From positions 1 to 12,622 of the forward strand of contig URZW01000032.1 in the NCBI GenBank assembly GCA_900552555.1: 12,622 nucleotides of DNA, read 5' to 3'. Positions within the stretch are counted from its first letter, which is position 1, and the number at the start of each line of letters is the position of its first letter. This document shows, one piece after another, positions 6,034 to 12,622 of this stretch. The position numbers and the translations under genes were made by a program. The DNA comes from an uncultured Clostridium sp. (GTDB lineage: Bacteria; Bacillota; Clostridia; TANB77; CAG-508). The notes under the pieces are model-generated. The model saw nothing but the letters and a program-made list of their open reading frames with translations, had not been told where the DNA came from and did not search any database.

Positions 6034-8535
6034 TTATAATACATTTTTGTATATTTTAATCTTATGATTAAATGAATCTGTTCCACCTTCCATATAATTA
6101 ATTATATTTTTTTTAATTTTTTTTGTGCCTGGATAGCCCTCATCTTTTATCCATCCATGATTTCCATTAGACTCCATTACACATACAAATTCAGACATAG
6201 TATTTGTAACTAATGCTGCATTATGAGTAGCAATTATTATTTGTCTTTTAGATTTTGTGTCTCTTATTTGTTTTACAAGATTCTTATAAATATATTGATT
6301 ATCTAAATTATCCTCGGGTTGATCAATAATTAATGGTGTATAATCATTTGAATAATCACTATATCCAAGAATAAAATCTAACATTGCAACAACTTTTTGT
6401 CCAAGACTTAAATCTTTTACATCTCTATAATTTTCATTTGATATTTTTGAACCATTTTTTGAATCTATATTAAATTCCAAAGTGAATTCTTCATTATTTT
6501 TAAGAAAATTTATCAAATAATTTTTTATTAATTCCAAGTTTATATTTTCAAACATTTTATATATTTTATTTAAAATATCTTTTTCCCCCATAAAATCTAT
6601 ATTCTTTTTGTCTAAATCTTTTGAGAATTTTGAATCTTTTGCATAATTTATTAATGAATATTTAGTTGTATCAAGATTCCTTTTATATAAAAATTGTAAC
6701 AAATTATTTAATCCTTCTTGATCATATACTCTTAATAAGTATTCACAAAGTTCTTCATTGGAAATTCTATAATTAAAAAATGACTTATTTCTATTATTGT
6801 TTCCAAATAACCACTTATACAAATTTGGTTCTTCATAATAATCAGTTAATTTATGTATAATTCTTAATAATCCCTTTTGATGTTCATTAAAAGGATTAAT
6901 TTCATTATTAATTTTCTCTTGTCTTTTTATTCTATATGTTTCAATTATTTTTGTTATATTCTCTAAATCACTATACTTTACTTTTTTTATCATATTTGAG
7001 TATGTTCTTATTGATTTATTATTAAACATTGTTGAAAATATAAAATCATTTATTTTTTTATCACTTGCTGTATTCACTAAATCATTTACAGAATAAGTTA
7101 TATTAAACATTTCATTTAGTAATTTACTCTTATTCTTACATTTATTTAAAACTGGAACAGTTGTATTAGTCACTTCATAGATTTCTAAATTATTAATAAA
7201 AGCAAATGTTTTTATTGATTCATCATATTTATATTTATATCTATATTTATTTTCTATATTTTTTCCAAAATATTGATATATATGTTTATCTTTTTCTTTA
7301 TATGGCATATTCATTGCCAATACATATTCTTTTCCTTCTAAATAATATAAAATAAACACCGCCCCGTGATTACAAATAAATTCCAGTTTTCTTTCATTAT
7401 CACATCGTTGTCGAAAAACATATTCAATAAGTTGTAATACTGTTGACTTTCCTGTACCTCTTCCTCCAATAAGACAATTTAATGATGGAGAAAATTTCAT
7501 AATAAACTCATCATTATTTCCTGTTAAATATGGCAAATTACTATCTGCTATATTTTTAATATATATTCCTTCTATATATTTTGTGTGTTGTATTGCTTCC
7601 TCATGAAAAAAAACCGAAACATCATAATCAACCATTGCTTCTCTAAATAAATCTAGACCTAACTTTTCACCATTAAGCCACATATATTTTGAATCCAAAT
7701 CTTCTATACAATGTGAATCATTATCAAGAATAATATATGCTTTATCTTTATATGATCTATCTTTTACTCTAAAGCTTGTGCCATCTTTATGTTCTTCTTT
7801 TGAAACACCTATGTAATTTAAATAACCAGAATTATATAATTGTTTCCTATATCCACTAGCCATATGTGTATCTTTAAATAAATCTGCTGTATTTGCATGA
7901 GCTATGTAAGCAAATTCATTGAAATCTTTATTAAATTTCTTTAATACACTCAGACTTGTTTTATATGTCCCATCTTTTTCACTTAATATAATCTCATTTA
8001 AATAATTTTGAATATTGCTTATTTTATTTTTATTAAATATTCCAACAACATGTAGTTTATCTGCACATGAAATTTCAATTCCATAAATAACATGTGGATA
8101 TATTTTGGAAGTATTATAATTTGATTTATAAATATCAATTGCTACTTCTAATTTTTCACATCCAACAATAGTATTGTGATCAGTAACAACGACTAGCTCA
8201 ACACCATTATTTATTATTTTTGCAGCCATAATTATAAATGATATTAATTCTTTTTCATTTATGAAAATTTCTTTATATTTTTTAAATATTTTTCGAAAAT
8301 CCAACATTGACATTGTTATATTCTTATCATCAATTATTTTTATTAATATTTCTTTTAACTTATCTACTGAACATTTTTTATAATCTTTATCCTCCCAATT
8401 TTTTAAAAGTCTATAATCATATGAGGAAGGAGTATGAACATGAATCAATGTCTTTCTTAAATATCCATAGCAATCTTTTTTTTTCTTTATTTTTTTATAA
8501 GCCTCATATTCTAGCACCACTTTTCTATCTGACAT
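6034..8535 (-). CDS. PHP-domain and AAA/SMC-like ATPase fusion, TrlF-like (833 aa)
   Basis: The N-terminal part is a PHP metal-dependent phosphoesterase/nuclease domain with a full set of likely ligands: HVH (32-34), TDHN (118-121), E154, H162, H213 and DSH (273-275). The C-terminal part is an ABC/SMC-type ATPase: Walker A GGRGTGKST (357-365), a long Lys-rich insertion, signature LSLGQ (709-713), Walker B PLIIDQPEDNLD (734-745) and switch histidine ATHN (769-772). This architecture matches proteins annotated as TrlF-family AAA-like ATPases, common in defence islands, where the ATPase probably senses nucleic acid and PHP cleaves it (inference). It starts at ATG 8535 behind AGGTG, overlapping the stop of the upstream HEPN-like gene by one base (TAATG), so the two are translationally coupled. 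Both active sites look intact. The exact substrate is unknown. Confidence 0.88.
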   Translation of the reverse strand: MSDRKVVLEYEAYKKIKKKKDCYGYLRKTLIHVHTPSSYDYRLLKNWEDKDYKKCSVDKLKEILIKIIDDKNITMSMLDFRKIFKKYKEIFINEKELISFIIMAAKIINNGVELVVVTDHNTIVGCEKLEVAIDIYKSNYNTSKIYPHVIYGIEISCADKLHVVGIFNKNKISNIQNYLNEIILSEKDGTYKTSLSVLKKFNKDFNEFAYIAHANTADLFKDTHMASGYRKQLYNSGYLNYIGVSKEEHKDGTSFRVKDRSYKDKAYIILDNDSHCIEDLDSKYMWLNGEKLGLDLFREAMVDYDVSVFFHEEAIQHTKYIEGIYIKNIADSNLPYLTGNNDEFIMKFSPSLNCLIGGRGTGKSTVLQLIEYVFRQRCDNERKLEFICNHGAVFILYYLEGKEYVLAMNMPYKEKDKHIYQYFGKNIENKYRYKYKYDESIKTFAFINNLEIYEVTNTTVPVLNKCKNKSKLLNEMFNITYSVNDLVNTASDKKINDFIFSTMFNNKSIRTYSNMIKKVKYSDLENITKIIETYRIKRQEKINNEINPFNEHQKGLLRIIHKLTDYYEEPNLYKWLFGNNNRNKSFFNYRISNEELCEYLLRVYDQEGLNNLLQFLYKRNLDTTKYSLINYAKDSKFSKDLDKKNIDFMGEKDILNKIYKMFENINLELIKNYLINFLKNNEEFTLEFNIDSKNGSKISNENYRDVKDLSLGQKVVAMLDFILGYSDYSNDYTPLIIDQPEDNLDNQYIYKNLVKQIRDTKSKRQIIIATHNAALVTNTMSEFVCVMESNGNHGWIKDEGYPGTKKIKKNIINYMEGGTDSFNHKIKIYKNVL

Positions 8536-10196
8536 TACATTACATCACCTTTCATCATAAAATACTTTTCTAATTCTAATAATGATTCTAGTACATATTT
8601 TCTTGCTTCACATGCCTTTGAATAAGGTATATATCCTGTATGTGCTCCAGGAATTCTATATTTATTTAAGATATTATTATTAATGATTTCTTCTATTTTT
8701 CCACTACCTAATGCTTCTTTGCCTTCATCGCTTAATAATTTTTCTGTTTTATCTTTTAATTCATTTCCAAAGGAATTGCTACTTTTAACTTTAACTATAC
8801 TATTTAATAAAGTTCGAACACTTCCCAGTTGTATAGATTTTTGTCCTTGTTTTATTTTTTCTATATTTCTATAATGTCCTTTCCAAGTTTTTGAAAATTT
8901 TGTAGTATCTAAATTATTAAAATAATCATCATCAATTGATTTAACTAACGGATTAATCAATTTTTCATTTAATTCAATTTCAATAACTCTAAAAAATTGC
9001 AATGCAAGCGCACTATAATCATTATTCTTTGCTAATATTCCTTTCGTTTGAGCATAAGAAATTTCAGCATTATCCAAAGCCATTTTTGCTCTATATGACA
9101 AATGTCTTGTTAATCTTATATCAGTAGATACTTTTTCTAAGTCATATTTATAGTCATTATTCCAAATTTCCTCTATTCTATCTTTCAAACCATATTGATC
9201 ATAGTTTGATGCAATTATTTCCGAATAAACATAACCGACATAAATAATTGCAGTTTGATTTTTTTCTAAATATTTATCTTTTATTATATCAAAATAATGA
9301 TTAATAATTTGAGAAATTGCTCGAGGTTCAATTTGTAGAAAAGCTTCTAAAATATTACAAATACAATCAAATTTATCAATTTTTATATGTAAATTTGGAC
9401 TATTTAATTGGAATATTAAATTTAAAATTTGAGTAATATATTTTCCTGAATAAAATTTTTCTAATTTATTGGGCCATATTTCTTCATAAAACACAAAATA
9501 ATTGTATGATTTTATTTTTGAATTTAATAAAATACCACCTATGTTTCTTGAAAATGAAAGTATGTGAGTCCATTTATCATATTCTATAATAAAATGTTTA
9601 ATGTTATTATCAATTTTAAAATTTTTAAATTGTGTACTAGATTGTTTACAATAGTGAACACACTGATTTATACATTCGCCAGCTGCTATAATTGCATTTG
9701 AAAAAATATGACATATTTCATAAAAGAATTGATATTGTTGATTGAAATCTTCTTTTTTTATCACTATAGCCGTACCCAATTGTGATATCTCTTCTTTATT
9801 ATTTTCAAAATAATCTATTTTCATATGTTGTAGACAATTAATTTTAAAATATAATTCCTGCATACCAGAAATTTTATTTCTAAGTCGTTTAATAGTATAG
9901 TCTAATTCTAAGTATTTCCCTAACAATACGTAATTATCTATTAATAAATTTTGGCAAAATGAATCTTTTTTTGAATACTTATTACTTTTTTTTAAACAAT
10001 CTATTGATTCATCATAGTCACCTTTAACATAAAAAGCAATACCCTTTAAATAATAAATATCTGAATATCCTAAATCCTCTAAAATACCTATTTTTTTTAT
10101 ACATTCATCATAGTTTGAATTTTGAAATGATTCATTAAATTCACCCAAAACTTTTTTTATTTTATTTTCATTTATTTTCTTCTTAATAAAATTCAT
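8535..10196 (-). CDS. TPR protein with C-terminal HEPN-like domain (553 aa)
   Basis: The N-terminus contains TPR-like helical repeats (best: YYLKGIAFYVKGDYDESIDCLKKS, about 54-77, preceded by another around 15-45), suited to protein contacts. The middle is helical and unassigned. The last about 150 residues begin with a helix typical of HEPN/DUF4145-like folds (ALQFFRVIEIELNEKL) and end with RIPGAH, an R-x4-H motif (R514, H519), followed by an amphipathic helix (ACEARKYVLESLLELEKY). R-x4-6-H is the catalytic signature of HEPN ribonucleases, so this may be an RNase effector; many HEPN domains are also non-catalytic. The ATG at 10196 has AAAGGAG 6 nt upstream. Its last codons (ATG TAA TG) overlap the ATPase start, indicating a two-gene unit. 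TPR is moderately sure; HEPN rests on motif and fold impression only. Confidence 0.7.
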   Translation of the reverse strand: MNFIKKKINENKIKKVLGEFNESFQNSNYDECIKKIGILEDLGYSDIYYLKGIAFYVKGDYDESIDCLKKSNKYSKKDSFCQNLLIDNYVLLGKYLELDYTIKRLRNKISGMQELYFKINCLQHMKIDYFENNKEEISQLGTAIVIKKEDFNQQYQFFYEICHIFSNAIIAAGECINQCVHYCKQSSTQFKNFKIDNNIKHFIIEYDKWTHILSFSRNIGGILLNSKIKSYNYFVFYEEIWPNKLEKFYSGKYITQILNLIFQLNSPNLHIKIDKFDCICNILEAFLQIEPRAISQIINHYFDIIKDKYLEKNQTAIIYVGYVYSEIIASNYDQYGLKDRIEEIWNNDYKYDLEKVSTDIRLTRHLSYRAKMALDNAEISYAQTKGILAKNNDYSALALQFFRVIEIELNEKLINPLVKSIDDDYFNNLDTTKFSKTWKGHYRNIEKIKQGQKSIQLGSVRTLLNSIVKVKSSNSFGNELKDKTEKLLSDEGKEALGSGKIEEIINNNILNKYRIPGAHTGYIPYSKACEARKYVLESLLELEKYFMMKGDVM

Positions 10197-10214
10197 CTGT
10201 TACTCCTTTGATTA

Positions 10215-10373
10215 TTATTTTAAATAATTACCATTATACGGTTTACTCATCATTTCAGATACCATTTTAAGTACTTCATTTCGATTAATATCAACATTTC
10301 TCTCGATATTTGTCAAATAAACATCTATATTATTTCCAGTTATTTTTTTAGCCCGCTTGCTTAATCCCATCAT
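10215..10373 (-). CDS. Small unknown protein just upstream of the HEPN-like gene (52 aa)
   Basis: The minus-strand frame runs from ATG ATG GGA to TAA and encodes MMGLSKRAKKITGNNIDVYL onward, ending NGNYLK. It lies 18 nt before the 553-aa gene, so it would be co-transcribed. There is no good SD. The start ATGATG overlaps the TGA stop of the preceding short frame (10370-10372), which could mean translational coupling or a single frameshifted ancestral gene. No family is recognised. An antitoxin or regulator for the HEPN-like protein is a positional guess only. Confidence 0.4.
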   Translation of the reverse strand: MMGLSKRAKKITGNNIDVYLTNIERNVDINRNEVLKMVSEMMSKPYNGNYLK

Positions 10374-10531
10374 GCAATAAATATTTCTTCATTAGAACAA
10401 TCATAAATATCTTCTTCATTTTTTTCATTGTATTGCATATCAAAAGCTTTTAAAAATTTTGAAAATGACGTATTTCCTAAAAAGGTATTTACCTTGTGAA
10501 ATATATATATAAAGATAATATTTTTTTTACT
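10370..10531 (-). pseudogene. Start-less peptide-like reading frame, probable gene remnant
   Basis: A frame open from 10531 to a TGA at 10370-10372 reads as credible protein (HKVNTFLGNTSFSKFLKAFD, then EKNEEDIYDCSNEEIFIA) but has no start codon except an internal ATG at 10436-10438. Another frame immediately upstream reads VARRDKVKKILSLYIYF and is cut by a stop at the TATATATATA tract (about 10500-10510). A one- or two-base slip in that tract would join them, and the 52-aa frame downstream could be the C-terminal part. I infer a decayed small gene; the family is unknown. Confidence 0.35.
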
Positions 10532-10618
10532 TTATCTCTACGTGCAACCTTTCTTTAAACATTTTCTCAATCCCATTAAAAAAAATCATACAATAAATCA
10601 ATTCAATCAGCTTTCTTC

Positions 10619-10786
10619 TTATTTTACAATTATATCCCTTTTAATACCGATTGATTTCATTAACTGCATTGGTATTGTTGAATAGCCCTTTTTTTCATCG
10701 ATAGCATTTTTAAAGAAGTTTTTATCCGATTCAAATATAATATGTATTTTTCCATCGTCCGTACTAAGTATTCTTTCTTCTTTCAA
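10619..10786 (-). CDS. Possible small protein with TTG start behind a run of nine G (55 aa)
   Basis: The frame TTG-AAA-GAA-GAA to TAA encodes (M)KEERILSTDDGKIHIIFESD and on to KGYSTIPMQLMKSIGIKRDIIVK, which looks protein-like. The end (IP-x2-L-x4-GI-x4-I) faintly recalls AbrB/MazE-type or ribbon-helix DNA-binding antitoxins, but not enough to assign. No ATG is available; the TTG at 10786 is preceded 9 nt upstream by a G9 tract that could act as the SD. It may instead be the C-terminal remnant of a longer lost gene. The flanking 10532-10618 and 10806-10850 show no further gene. Confidence 0.35.
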   Translation of the reverse strand: MKEERILSTDDGKIHIIFESDKNFFKNAIDEKKGYSTIPMQLMKSIGIKRDIIVK

Positions 10787-10796
10787 AGTATTTTTT

Positions 10797-10805
10797 CCCC
10801 CCCCC
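10797..10805 (-). repeat. Homopolymer run of nine G (C9 on plus strand)
   Basis: A run of nine G in an AT-rich genome, placed at SD distance from the TTG of the 55-aa frame. Runs of this kind slip readily in replication and often drive phase variation. Here a length change would alter ribosome-site spacing rather than frame, because no start codon precedes it in any open frame. Confidence 0.7.
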
Positions 10806-10840
10806 TTTTCTACGTTTTTTGCTATCGCTTACATTTGCAG

Positions 10841-10885
10841 ATAAAATAAAAGATAACACATATTATTATACAACTTGTGTTATCT
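10841..10885 (-). terminator. Intrinsic terminator downstream of the second VanZ-like gene
   Basis: A perfect 10-bp inverted repeat (AGATAACACA at 10851-10860 with its complement at 10876-10885) and a 15-nt loop are followed on the minus strand by TTTTATTTTAT. It lies 60 bp after the VanZ-like gene and separates that block from the defence segment. Confidence 0.75.
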
Positions 10886-10896
10886 ATTTACTGTTT

Positions 10897-10931
10897 TCGT
10901 TCACGAACGGCTACTTTTCGTACGTGAACGA
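10897..10931. repeat. GC-rich 9-bp inverted repeat at the edge of the defence segment
   Basis: TCGTTCACG (10897-10905) and CGTGAACGA (10923-10931) are perfect complements; the next bases add an A-A mismatch and a further ACG/CGT pairing. The left arm is also nested in a smaller palindrome (CGTTC-AC-GAACG). It sits between the VanZ-like stop codon and that gene's terminator, with no T-tract of its own. It may be an operator, a recombination or attachment site, or an extra 3'-end RNA hairpin. Confidence 0.6.
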
Positions 10932-10944
10932 CATATATTTACTT

Positions 10945-11496
10945 TTATTTACAACTTTTTCTTAATATTCCATTGCTTATCAATATACCTATTAAAAAAC
11001 CTAAACTATTATGAATAATATCATCAAATTCAAATAAACCTCTACATAAAACTAATTGCAATAACTCAATAGAAAAAGAAATACAACAACCTATTAATAA
11101 TCCTATTTTCCAATCTATCTTTTTACCATATGCTAATGGTAAAAAGATACCAATTGGTAAAAGCATTACAATATTTAATATATTTTCTAATAACAAATCA
11201 TATCTAGAAGCAGTTCCTAATCTCCCTATAGGATGAATAATCTCTTTCCAAGACCAAAATACTTCCAATTGATATTTTCTAGTACTTGGTAATCTAGAAA
11301 ATACTGTTGATCCATAAACATGTAAAAGATAAATAATAAACAAGATACTAAAACACATTTGTGTTTTAGTTATCTTATTCTTTTTATAATATCTTTCTAA
11401 TATGATAAAACTGATAATCATTACAATAATTACAGTTATTAATTCTATTTTACTCCATTTAGGATAATGAGAAATAATGGTTTGAAATATATCCAA
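10945..11496 (-). CDS. VanZ-like membrane protein, copy A (183 aa)
   Basis: A VanZ-family integral membrane protein with about five hydrophobic segments (roughly 14-36, 45-65, 105-125, 130-150, 157-177). It has the family's FSRLPS after the second helix, NILNIVMLLPIGIFLPL, the SFSIELLQL helix and the conserved DDIIHNSLGFLIG near the C-terminus. VanZ proteins are linked to teicoplanin/lipoglycopeptide resistance, but most homologues are uncharacterised. It is a clear paralogue of the neighbouring VanZ-like gene. The start is TTG (11496), chosen because the sister copy begins at the same residue (LDIxQTxISHYP); copy A lacks an SD at this TTG but has an 8-codon leader frame with a strong SD just upstream. 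It has its own promoter at 11583-11611 and its own terminator. Confidence 0.88.
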   Translation of the reverse strand: MDIFQTIISHYPKWSKIELITVIIVMIISFIILERYYKKNKITKTQMCFSILFIIYLLHVYGSTVFSRLPSTRKYQLEVFWSWKEIIHPIGRLGTASRYDLLLENILNIVMLLPIGIFLPLAYGKKIDWKIGLLIGCCISFSIELLQLVLCRGLFEFDDIIHNSLGFLIGILISNGILRKSCK

Positions 11497-11507
11497 TGTT
11501 TTAACTA

Positions 11508-11534
11508 CTAATATACTGTATATTTATACAACAT
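11508..11534 (-). CDS. Putative 8-codon leader peptide MLYKYTVY
   Basis: ATG at 11534-11532 follows AGAAAGGA with 6-nt spacing, the best ribosome site upstream of VanZ-like copy A. The frame encodes MLYKYTVY and stops at TAG (11510-11508), 11 nt before the TTG start of copy A, which itself lacks an SD. This resembles the leader-peptide or reinitiation control of some resistance genes. It could also be an accident of a damaged original start. Confidence 0.4.
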   Translation of the reverse strand: MLYKYTVY

Positions 11535-11567
11535 ACTTTTTCCTTTCTACCAGCCTTGGTTGTTCGT

Positions 11568-11607
11568 CATTATTTGTATCTTATTATTGTACAAGATACA
11601 AATAATG
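11568..11607. promoter_or_regulatory. Perfect 15-bp inverted repeat, likely operator overlapping a promoter
   Basis: CATTATTTGTATCTT (11568-11582) and AAGATACAAATAATG (11593-11607) are exact complements around a 10-bp spacer. The repeat covers the -35/-10 region of the promoter for VanZ-like copy A. No T-tract follows, so it is not a good terminator. A dimeric repressor site is the simplest reading; no regulator gene lies in the window. Confidence 0.7.
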
Positions 11608-11611
11608 TAAA
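11583..11611 (-). promoter_or_regulatory. Sigma-70/SigA-type promoter of VanZ-like copy A
   Basis: The minus strand has TTTACA (11611-11606), exactly 17 bp, then AATAAT (11588-11583), each hexamer one base from consensus. Transcription would start near 11576, giving an untranslated leader of about 80 nt that includes the 8-codon frame. Confidence 0.65.
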
Positions 11612-11633
11612 CATAAAATTTAGATCAAATAGC

Positions 11634-11663
11634 AAAAAAGCAGCCTCTAAATTTAAGGCTGCT
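11634..11663 (-). terminator. Intrinsic terminator of the galU / VanZ-like copy B unit
   Basis: The 8-bp GC-rich stem AGCAGCCT / AGGCTGCT (11656-11663 and 11639-11646) has a 9-nt loop, followed on the minus strand by six T. The TAG stop of copy B lies at the base of the stem, a compact gene end. Confidence 0.92.
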
Positions 11664-12210
11664 AGCTTATTTTATTCATTAATAATACTTTGTTAATAAT
11701 CACTATTCCTATTAAAAAACCCAAACTATTATGAATAATATCATCAACATCAAACATTCCTCTACATAAAACCAATTGCATCAATTCAATAGAAAAAGAA
11801 ATACAAAAACCTATCAATAAACCTACCTTCCAATCTATCTTTTTACCATATACTAATGGTAAAAAGATACCTAAAGGTAAAAGCATAATAACATTTAATA
11901 TATTCTCCAAGAACAATTCATATTTTGGATATGTAGTATTCATTGAATTTAATATTTCTTTCCATGACCAAAATACTTCTAACTTACATATTCTTTTACT
12001 TGGTAATCTAGAAAAAACAGTAGATCCATAAACATGCAATAAATAGATAATAAATAAAACACAAAAAAACATTTGTATTTTATTTATTTTATCTTTTTTA
12101 TAAAATCTTTCTAAAATAATAAAGCTTATAATCAATACTATAACTACAGCAATTAATTCTATTTTACTCCAATGAGGATAATGAGAAATAACAGTTTGAT
12201 ATATATCCAA
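11662..12210 (-). CDS. VanZ-like membrane protein, copy B (182 aa)
   Basis: A VanZ-family membrane protein with the same layout as copy A: about five hydrophobic segments, HVYGSTVFSRLPS, NILNVIMLLPLGIFLPL, GLLIGFCISFSIELMQLVLCRG and DDIIHNSLGFLIG. The copies are nearly identical over much of their length; the main differences are in the loop after the second helix (around 75-100) and the last 10 residues. The start is TTG (12210) with AGGAAGG 9 nt upstream. It follows the galU stop by 20 bp, so it is probably co-transcribed with galU, and ends in a strong terminator. A tie to cell-envelope polymers through the UDP-glucose neighbour is inference. Confidence 0.88.
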   Translation of the reverse strand: MDIYQTVISHYPHWSKIELIAVVIVLIISFIILERFYKKDKINKIQMFFCVLFIIYLLHVYGSTVFSRLPSKRICKLEVFWSWKEILNSMNTTYPKYELFLENILNVIMLLPLGIFLPLVYGKKIDWKVGLLIGFCISFSIELMQLVLCRGMFDVDDIIHNSLGFLIGIVIINKVLLMNKIS

Positions 12211-12230
12211 TTTAAATTACCTTCCTATCA

Positions 12231-12622
12231 CTACTTATTATTGACAATATCTTGAATATGTTTACTTACTTGATCATGTAAATCTTCTCTATCTAAGGCA
12301 AAATCTATTGTTGCTTTGATAAATCCAAATTTATCCCCTACATCATATCTCTTTCCTTTAAAATCATACGCATACACTGCTTGTCTATCTAACAATCTTT
12401 TAATGGCATCTGTTAATTGGATTTCTCCTCCTGCTCCTTTTCCTTGTGTTTCTAACAATTCAAAGATTTCAGGTGTCAATACATATCTTCCTAAGACTGC
12501 TAGTTGACTTGGTGCTTTCTCTACTACTGGTTTTTCTACCATATCTGTTAATTTTACCAGTCTTCCCTTTGCTGGATGTGATTTTGATGGTTCTACGATT
12601 CCATATTTGCTGACATCTTTTT
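12231..12622 (-). CDS. galU: UTP-glucose-1-phosphate uridylyltransferase, C-terminal part (5' end outside window)
   Basis: This enzyme joins UTP and glucose-1-phosphate to give UDP-glucose for envelope glycolipids, exopolysaccharide and galactose metabolism. The visible 130 residues show typical GalU sequence: KYGIVEPSK, VKLTDMVEKP, the LGRYVLTPEIFELLE segment, GKGAGGEIQLTDAI, YAYDFKGKRYDVGDKFGFIKA and the C-terminal helix. The frame is open through the window edge, so the ATG at 12542 is an internal methionine, not the start. It precedes VanZ-like copy B by 20 bp in the same direction. Intact GalU proteins are about 290-300 aa, so a bit over half is missing only because the window ends. Confidence 0.95.
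   Translation of the reverse strand, partial: KDVSKYGIVEPSKSHPAKGRLVKLTDMVEKPVVEKAPSQLAVLGRYVLTPEIFELLETQGKGAGGEIQLTDAIKRLLDRQAVYAYDFKGKRYDVGDKFGFIKATIDFALDREDLHDQVSKHIQDIVNNK

Noticed and set aside
7579..7590. ACACAC on the minus strand near 7580 as a possible RT template
   Set aside because: It encodes QHTK within the PHP-ATPase and has no surrounding RNA-like structure or terminator. A plus-strand ACACAC at 9658-9663 is likewise inside a coding region.
8307..8573. Plus-strand 88-aa open frame across the start of the PHP-ATPase gene
   Set aside because: Antisense to conserved PHP-domain sequence and the coupled gene overlap; no independent support.
8683..8874. Plus-strand 63-aa open frame inside the HEPN-like gene
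   Set aside because: Antisense shadow of the C-terminal HEPN-like domain.
1610..10890. Shared CTATTTA at 1610 and 10884 as island target-site duplication
   Set aside because: Seven AT-rich bases are expected by chance in this sequence, and there is no integrase or transposase to support it.
12316..12507. Plus-strand 63-aa open frame inside galU
   Set aside because: Antisense shadow of strongly conserved GalU sequence.
1..12622. CRISPR array, tRNA or rRNA genes
   Set aside because: No regularly spaced direct repeats and no tRNA cloverleaf or rRNA sequence were seen on either strand.

Overview
The window is very AT-rich, every confident gene lies on the minus strand, and Shine-Dalgarno (SD) sites of the AGGAGG type and TTG/GTG starts are common. 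This points to a low-GC member of the Bacillota, possibly a gut Erysipelotrichia or Clostridia relative; the taxon is inference only. Transcription runs from high to low coordinates.

Right flank (about 10945-12622): the 3' part of galU (UTP-glucose-1-phosphate uridylyltransferase), then two tandem VanZ-like membrane proteins that are clear paralogues. The copy next to galU ends in a textbook intrinsic terminator. The second copy has its own promoter, buried in a perfect 15-bp inverted repeat and followed by an 8-codon leader reading frame. A terminator and a GC-rich inverted repeat close this block.

Centre (about 1835-10810): a defence-island-like segment. It opens with a poor region of small reading frames (one behind a run of nine G). 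Next come a 553-aa TPR protein with a C-terminal HEPN-like R-x4-H motif and, overlapping it by one base, an 833-aa PHP-domain plus AAA/SMC-type ATPase of the TrlF-like kind. After a 261-bp gap carrying a probable promoter, a terminator-like hairpin and a GC-richer patch come two different reverse transcriptases, both with YVDD active sites. Between them lie an unassigned 84-aa gene and a structured intergenic region. The RT pair most resembles the two-RT antiphage system DRT3 (Drt3a = UG3, Drt3b = UG8). The region between the RTs holds a possible plus-strand small RNA containing a CA repeat and ending at a perfect 12-bp terminator hairpin, which is of interest because DRT3 works with a non-coding RNA.

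Left flank (1-1609): an Old-Yellow-Enzyme/2,4-dienoyl-CoA-reductase-like flavoprotein that has lost its N-terminal part. Homology stops abruptly near 1609, next to the RT segment, so this is probably an island junction or deletion scar. Its own terminator is intact.

Most notable are the DRT3-like RT pair with its extra small gene and candidate RNA, the HEPN plus PHP-ATPase pair directly upstream, and the regulated VanZ duplicate. Whether the HEPN/ATPase pair and the RT pair form one system or two neighbouring ones cannot be settled from sequence alone.
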